Assembly (NCBI GenBank): GCA_022843225.1
Contig: JALHOC010000005.1
Coordinates: 24,983-88,982, forward strand
DNA from: Hyphomonadaceae bacterium
Lineage (GTDB): Bacteria; Pseudomonadota; Alphaproteobacteria; Caulobacterales; Aquidulcibacteraceae
Direction: 5' to 3'
DNA: 64,000 nucleotides
Shown: one piece after another, positions 59,810-64,000 of the stretch
How the letters are laid out: the number at the start of each line of letters is the position of its first letter
Position numbering within the stretch: the stretch's first letter is position 1
Notes under the pieces: generated by a model
Databases searched by the model: none
Seen by the model: only the letters and a program-made list of their open reading frames with translations
Told to the model about the DNA's origin: nothing
Made by a program: the position numbers and the translations under genes

Positions 59810-61200
59810 GAAACGATTTTCTGATCCGTAACGCTGAGCTGCAACCAGGCGCACAGCTGTGTGACGTTCGAGTGCGCGACGGCCGCATCGTCGAGATTGG
59901 ACGCGGCCTTGCCGGCGAGCAAGCAATCGATGCCTGCGGGTGCGCGCTCATTCCGGGGCTCGCCGACCACCATGTCCATGTGTTCGCGCTGGCGGCCCGC
60001 TATGCCTCGGTGGATGTGGAGGGGGTTACTGACGGCGCTGCGTTTGCACAATCAGTGCGCGCGGCGGCGGCGCAATGCGCCGACGGCGCCTGGGTTCGTG
60101 TCATCGGATATCACGAGCGGATAGCGGGGCCGCTGTCGCGCAACGAACTCGACGTTATCTCGCCGCGGTACAAATTGCGAGTGCAGCACCAGTCTGGCGT
60201 GCTGTGGATGCTCAATTCGCTGGCGCTTACCGAAATCGGCGGCGCGCCATTCCCAGAGTGCGTGGAGGTCGACGATGTTGGCGCGCCCACTGGTCGGATT
60301 TGGCGCGGGGATGAGTGGCTGCGCACGCGAATCGGCGTGGAAGCGCCTGACTTGGCCAAAGTCGGCGCGCGCCTTGCCGCGTTGGGTGTCACGGCATTGA
60401 CCGACGCCAGCGTCACCACAACGGAGTCCGCCGCGAAGCTATTGGCGGACGCGCACCGACAGGGGGCGCTGCCTCAACGACTGCGCCTGATGAGCGGCGC
60501 GGAATTGACTGCGCCAGAGGATAGCGCCTTCCAAGTTGGCGAGGTGAAACTGTTGTTGGACGAGGCTAGGCTGCCGGATGTGGACGAGGTTGCGGTGAAG
60601 ATCGCGTTCGCGCGCGCGAACGGGCGCGCGGTTGCGGCGCATTGCGTGAGCGCGAGCGAACTCGCCTTCGCGCTTGCGGTGTTTGAAGCTTTCGACGCGC
60701 CTGTCGGCTCCCGTATTGAACATGGCAGCGTCATCCCTGAAAGCGCACTGGCGCAGATGCGGGCGCGGGGGGTGACGGTCGTGACTCAGCCTAGTCTCAT
60801 CCACCGGCGCGGCGATCGTTATCTGGATGAAACCCCAGCGCGTGAACACGCTGATCTGTATCGCTGCGCCAGCCTTCGCGCTGCCAGAATTCCATTTGCT
60901 TTCAGCTCCGACGCGCCCTACGGCGATCCCGATCCGTGGATTGCAATCGCAGCTGCAACAGAGCGGAAAACCGCGTCGCGGCGCGCCTTCGTCCCTGGAG
61001 AAGCAATAAGCGGCGCGACCGCGCTCGAGGCTTATCTGACGCCGCTCGATGCGCCAGGCGGGCCGGTTCGGCAAGTGGCGATGGGAAGCGTCGCGGATCT
61101 ATGTCTGCTCAAGACGCCGATGACTGAGGCGCTTCGCCGGCCGTCTGGCGAACTGGTCGCCGCTACGCTGATCGGGGGAGCCATGGTTTTTCGCGGCTAG
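59806..61200 (+). CDS. amidohydrolase family protein (YtcJ-like)
   Basis: 464 residues, start ATGA-overlapping the upstream stop. Metal-dependent hydrolase: IPGLADHHVHVFAL gives the HxH pair near residue 50, LDEARLPDVDEVAVKIAFARANG contains the strand before the bridging region, AAHCVSASEL and IEHGSVIPESALAQM give further His ligands, and SSDAPYGDPDPW the late Asp. This is the amidohydrolase_3 group that hydrolyses amides, ureides or lactams. It may act on a conjugate (for example an amide of a steroid acid), but that is speculation. Last gene of the + operon. Confidence 0.8.
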   Translation: MRNDFLIRNAELQPGAQLCDVRVRDGRIVEIGRGLAGEQAIDACGCALIPGLADHHVHVFALAARYASVDVEGVTDGAAFAQSVRAAAAQCADGAWVRVIGYHERIAGPLSRNELDVISPRYKLRVQHQSGVLWMLNSLALTEIGGAPFPECVEVDDVGAPTGRIWRGDEWLRTRIGVEAPDLAKVGARLAALGVTALTDASVTTTESAAKLLADAHRQGALPQRLRLMSGAELTAPEDSAFQVGEVKLLLDEARLPDVDEVAVKIAFARANGRAVAAHCVSASELAFALAVFEAFDAPVGSRIEHGSVIPESALAQMRARGVTVVTQPSLIHRRGDRYLDETPAREHADLYRCASLRAARIPFAFSSDAPYGDPDPWIAIAAATERKTASRRAFVPGEAISGATALEAYLTPLDAPGGPVRQVAMGSVADLCLLKTPMTEALRRPSGELVAATLIGGAMVFRG

Positions 61201-61356
61201 TTGTAGCAGCTGCGGAAGCGTCGCTGGTTGACCCGTGATCGTGGTCTTTCAGATTGGCGCGACGGTGCAACGACGGACGCGTGCTTTGAATATTCTTGAA
61301 AATGCAGATATTCGCAGCGCTACAAACAGTTGAATGGGAATGATTCAGGGTTGTGC

Positions 61357-61369
61357 GGGCGCTTCGCCC
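61357..61369. terminator. weak hairpin between convergent genes
   Basis: GGGCG-CTT-CGCCC, a 5-base stem with a 3-base loop, in the 226-base gap between the amidohydrolase and dnaE2. No U-run follows, so terminator function is doubtful. Otherwise the gap shows no gene, RNA or repeat that I can recognise. Confidence 0.25.
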
Positions 61370-61426
61370 CCTATCGGAAAGCAGTCGATGAGCGAAGCGG
61401 CCTGGATGGCAGCGCGTTGAGCTAGG

Positions 61427-64000
61427 CTAATGAAAGTCGCGGCTGCGCTGCAAAGGAGTAGTGGGGCCTTCCTCGCGCAAACGTGACAGGAGTTCTGAAA
61501 GATCGGTGATGCTTTCGGCAATCACGTGAGTGACGCCGTTGGCTTTCTGCAGCACGCCATCGATCAGCATGAAAGAACTCGTCATCCATTGGCGGCGCTG
61601 GGCTTGGAAAATTCGGTCCCAGACCACCAGATTGGCAATGCCGCTTTCGTCTTCCAAGGTCGCGAACATCACGTTCTTGGCGGTGCCTGGGCGTTGCCGG
61701 TTAAGGACAAGGCCTGCGACGCGGACGCGGCGTCCGCTGCTCATGCGCTTTTCTTCCAACTCCGCCGCCTGGAAAACGCCGCGCGCATGGAGCGCCCGGC
61801 GGAAGAAAGCACAAGGGTGCTGTTTTAGCGAGAGGCCTGTCGTGCGATAATCCTCCGCCACATGCTCTCGGAGGCGCATTGTCGGCAGCGTAGCATTATC
61901 TTGTGGCTCTTCAGGTGCAATGTAGGCAAGCAGCGGCGCGTCGCGTTCTAATGTACGCTCGTCTTTGAGCGCGCTTGCGCGCCACAAAGCGGTGCGACGA
62001 TCGAGTTGCTCTGAGCGAAACGCATCCGCTTCCGCGATACGCTCCAGAACGCCGTGTGCAAGCCCGGCCTTGCGCGCGATATCTTCTGGCGTAAGCGCGC
62101 CCCTTTCGCGCGCCGCGATCAGCTTTTGCGCTTCGTTTTGGCTTAGGCCTGAGACCATGCGGAAGCCGAGACGCACGGCCTTTCGCGTGCCTCGCTCCGC
62201 TGGTTCCAGCGTGCAGTCCCAATTGCTAAATCGTACGTCCGGCGCGCGCACCTCTACGCCATGCTCGCGCGCATCGCGCACCAATTGCGCCGGCTGATAG
62301 AATCCCATGGGTTGGCTGTTGAGGAGCGCGGCGCAGAAGACGTCCGGGTAATGATGCTTGATCCAGGACGAGACGTAAACGAGCTTGGCGAAGCTGGCGG
62401 CATGGCTTTCGGGGAAGCCGTAAGACCCGAAACCTTCGATCTGGTTATAGCAGCGTTGCGCAAAATCCGGCTCGTAACCGCGTTTGATCATGCCATTGAT
62501 GAACAGATCGCGATACTTAGGCATGTTGCCGTCGCCGCGGAACGTCGCCATGGCGCGGCGTAATCCATTGGCTTGTTCAGGCGAAAAGCCTGCAGCAGTA
62601 AGGGCAATCGCCATCGCTTGTTCTTGAAAGAGCGGCACTCCCAAAGTGCGTCCAAGAATGCCTTCAAGTTCATTCGGCGGGCCATGCTCCGGCAAGGGTG
62701 CGGGATAGACGACCGGCTCTTCTTTGTTTCTCCGGCGCAGATACGGATGCACCATGCCGCCTTGAATGGGGCCAGGGCGTACGATCGCGACCTCGATCAC
62801 CAAGTCATAGAAATTTTCTGGTTTAAGACGTGGCAGCATCGACATTTGTGCCCGGCTTTCGACTTGAAACACGCCGACGCTGTCACCTTTCGACAACATC
62901 TTATAGACGCCCCTATCTTCGGCAGGGATTTCAGCGATGTCCTGATAGGGAACGCCATGATGCGCGCGCATGAGATCCAACGCCCGGCTAATGCAGGTGA
63001 GCATGCCGAGTGCCAGCACATCGACCTTCATTAAGCCGAGTTCGTCGATGTCGTCCTTGTCCCACTCGATGAACGTGCGATCTTTCATCGCTGCATTGCC
63101 GATGGGCACGGTCTCATCGAGCCGGTTCTGTGTTAGCACAAAGCCGCCAACATGCTGGGAAAGATGACGAGGGAAGCCGAGGAGCTGATTGGCCAGATCG
63201 ACGGCGCGGCGGACTTCATGGTTTGTCGGATCCAGGCCTGCCTGGCGCACGTGCGCGTCGGGCATCGCGCCGCCCGCGCTCTGACCACCCCACGAGCCCC
63301 AAACCGTATTGGCGAGCGCCGCCGCGACATCCTCGGTCAGCCCCATCGCCTTGCAGACATCGCGAATGGCGCTGCGTTGGCGATAATGAATGACCGTGGC
63401 GCAGATGGCGGCCCGGTGGCGACCATAGCGCTGGTAGATGTATTGGATCACCTCTTCTCGGCGCTCGTGCTCGAAATCCACGTCGATGTCAGGCGGCTCG
63501 TTGCGTTCCTTCGACAGGAAGCGCTCGAACAGGAGTTTGGTTTCGGTCGGATCGACGGCGGTGACGCCGAGACAATAGCACACAGCGCTATTGGCCGCCG
63601 AGCCACGGCCTTGGCAGAGGATCGCTTTGCCGTTCTCCTTTGTGCTTGGGGCGCGCGCCCAACGTACAATGTCATGAACGGTCAGAAAGTACTGAGGAAT
63701 GCCGCGCTCAGCGATGAAGTCGAGTTCCTTGCGCAATTGCGCGTGCACTACATCAGGCAGGCCGTTTGGGTAGCGCCACGATGCGCCCGTCCAGGTGAGG
63801 TCTTCAAGATGCTGTTGTGGAGTCTTGCCTGGCGGTACGGGTTCGTCGGGGTATTCATAGCGCAGTTCGTCCAACGAAAAGGTGCAGCGTTCCGTGATTT
63901 CTATCGTGCGGGCAATGGCGTCCGGATAGGCCGCGAACAATCGCGCCATTTCACGCGGCGATTTGAGATGCCTCTCCGCATTGGCCTCGAGCTTGAAACC
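61427..64000 (-). CDS. dnaE2: error-prone DNA polymerase DnaE2 (5' end outside window)
   Basis: 857 residues are visible; the frame is open through base 64000, so the PHP domain lies beyond the window. The palm acids are in [16 protein letters not shown], with [15 protein letters not shown] before them and the fingers region [16 protein letters not shown] later. An OB domain ([22 protein letters not shown]) closes the protein, which ends short of the tau-binding region of DnaE1 and is therefore DnaE2. It performs translesion synthesis with ImuA/ImuB, genes normally downstream of lexA control. It has no link to the steroid genes and probably marks the island edge. Confidence 0.93.
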   Translation of the reverse strand, partial: GFKLEANAERHLKSPREMARLFAAYPDAIARTIEITERCTFSLDELRYEYPDEPVPPGKTPQQHLEDLTWTGASWRYPNGLPDVVHAQLRKELDFIAERGIPQYFLTVHDIVRWARAPSTKENGKAILCQGRGSAANSAVCYCLGVTAVDPTETKLLFERFLSKERNEPPDIDVDFEHERREEVIQYIYQRYGRHRAAICATVIHYRQRSAIRDVCKAMGLTEDVAAALANTVWGSWGGQSAGGAMPDAHVRQAGLDPTNHEVRRAVDLANQLLGFPRHLSQHVGGFVLTQNRLDETVPIGNAAMKDRTFIEWDKDDIDELGLMKVDVLALGMLTCISRALDLMRAHHGVPYQDIAEIPAEDRGVYKMLSKGDSVGVFQVESRAQMSMLPRLKPENFYDLVIEVAIVRPGPIQGGMVHPYLRRRNKEEPVVYPAPLPEHGPPNELEGILGRTLGVPLFQEQAMAIALTAAGFSPEQANGLRRAMATFRGDGNMPKYRDLFINGMIKRGYEPDFAQRCYNQIEGFGSYGFPESHAASFAKLVYVSSWIKHHYPDVFCAALLNSQPMGFYQPAQLVRDAREHGVEVRAPDVRFSNWDCTLEPAERGTRKAVRLGFRMVSGLSQNEAQKLIAARERGALTPEDIARKAGLAHGVLERIAEADAFRSEQLDRRTALWRASALKDERTLERDAPLLAYIAPEEPQDNATLPTMRLREHVAEDYRTTGLSLKQHPCAFFRRALHARGVFQAAELEEKRMSSGRRVRVAGLVLNRQRPGTAKNVMFATLEDESGIANLVVWDRIFQAQRRQWMTSSFMLIDGVLQKANGVTHVIAESITDLSELLSRLREEGPTTPLQRSRDFH

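Noticed and set aside
61201..61426. Small gene or RNA in the gap before dnaE2
   Set aside because: No reading frame with a ribosome site and no RNA-like fold other than one short hairpin.

Overview
This window reads as part of a large steroid (sterol or bile-acid type) degradation island in a GC-rich proteobacterium, probably an alphaproteobacterium. That placement rests on base composition, codon use and the family mix; no rRNA or other taxonomic marker is present. The strongest evidence is a nearly complete set of steroid ring-degradation genes recognisable by protein motifs: the ring-A extradiol dioxygenase HsaC, the meta-cleavage hydrolase HsaD, the hydratase/dehydrogenase/aldolase HsaE-HsaG-HsaF, a delta5-3-ketosteroid isomerase with Y14/D38/D99 intact, and the ring C/D set FadD3, EchA20, IpdC, IpdA, IpdB, FadA6 plus acyl-CoA dehydrogenases. 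KshA-like Rieske oxygenases, a P450 with a [2Fe-2S] ferredoxin and an Ltp2-like aldolase with its DUF35 partner are also present.

Layout. 1-3324 (+): end of a CaiB-type CoA-transferase, DUF35 protein, Ltp2-like retro-aldolase, alpha/beta hydrolase and a small Cys-containing protein. 3342-8439 (-): TetR regulator, split methylcrotonyl/geranyl-type acyl-CoA carboxylase (separate biotin carboxylase, biotin carrier, carboxyltransferase) and an SDR, with an isovaleryl-CoA-dehydrogenase-like gene divergent at 8563. 9749-16288: MFS transporter, SRPBCC protein, sulfotransferase, then a + run SDR-SnoaL-SDR-DUF1214. 16273-28535 (-): one 12 kb tightly packed operon running hsaC-ipdA-ipdB-crotonase-ipdC-echA20-fadE-fadE-fadA6-SDR-fadE-maoC-ksi-SDR. 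28745-34212: an acyl-CoA dehydrogenase (+), then a - run SDR-VOC-DUF7065-aminoglycoside-phosphotransferase-like-DUF6285-crotonase. 34350-46711 (+): fadD3, SDR, then hsaD-hsaE-hsaG-hsaF-FAD dehydrogenase-BKACE-CitE-SDR-CoA-transferase-crotonase. 46712-56226: two KshA-like Rieske oxygenases, SDRs, EthD protein, ferredoxin, P450, aldehyde dehydrogenase, TetR, SnoaL. 56338-61200 (+): acyl-CoA synthetase, extended crotonase, permuted CoA-transferase, amidohydrolase. 61427-64000 (-): 3' part of dnaE2, which looks like the edge of the catabolic region.

How it fits together. Side-chain shortening (DUF35/Ltp2 lyase, acyl-CoA dehydrogenases, possibly the carboxylase) and redox changes on the nucleus (SDRs, isomerase, FAD dehydrogenase, KshA-like oxygenases) lead to ring opening. 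HsaC/HsaD/HsaE/HsaG/HsaF then handle ring A and B carbon. FadD3 activates the remaining indane propionate, and EchA20, IpdC, IpdAB, the FadE pair and FadA6 take apart rings C and D. The monooxygenase HsaA/HsaB, the KshB reductase and a canonical delta1-dehydrogenase are not in the window and must lie elsewhere if the pathway is complete.

Intergenic DNA is scarce (about 2.2 kb, no gap over 300 bases) but rich in dyads. The hexamer TTGCGT/ACGCAA occurs in most promoter-bearing gaps. No tRNA, rRNA, insertion sequence or CRISPR array was seen.
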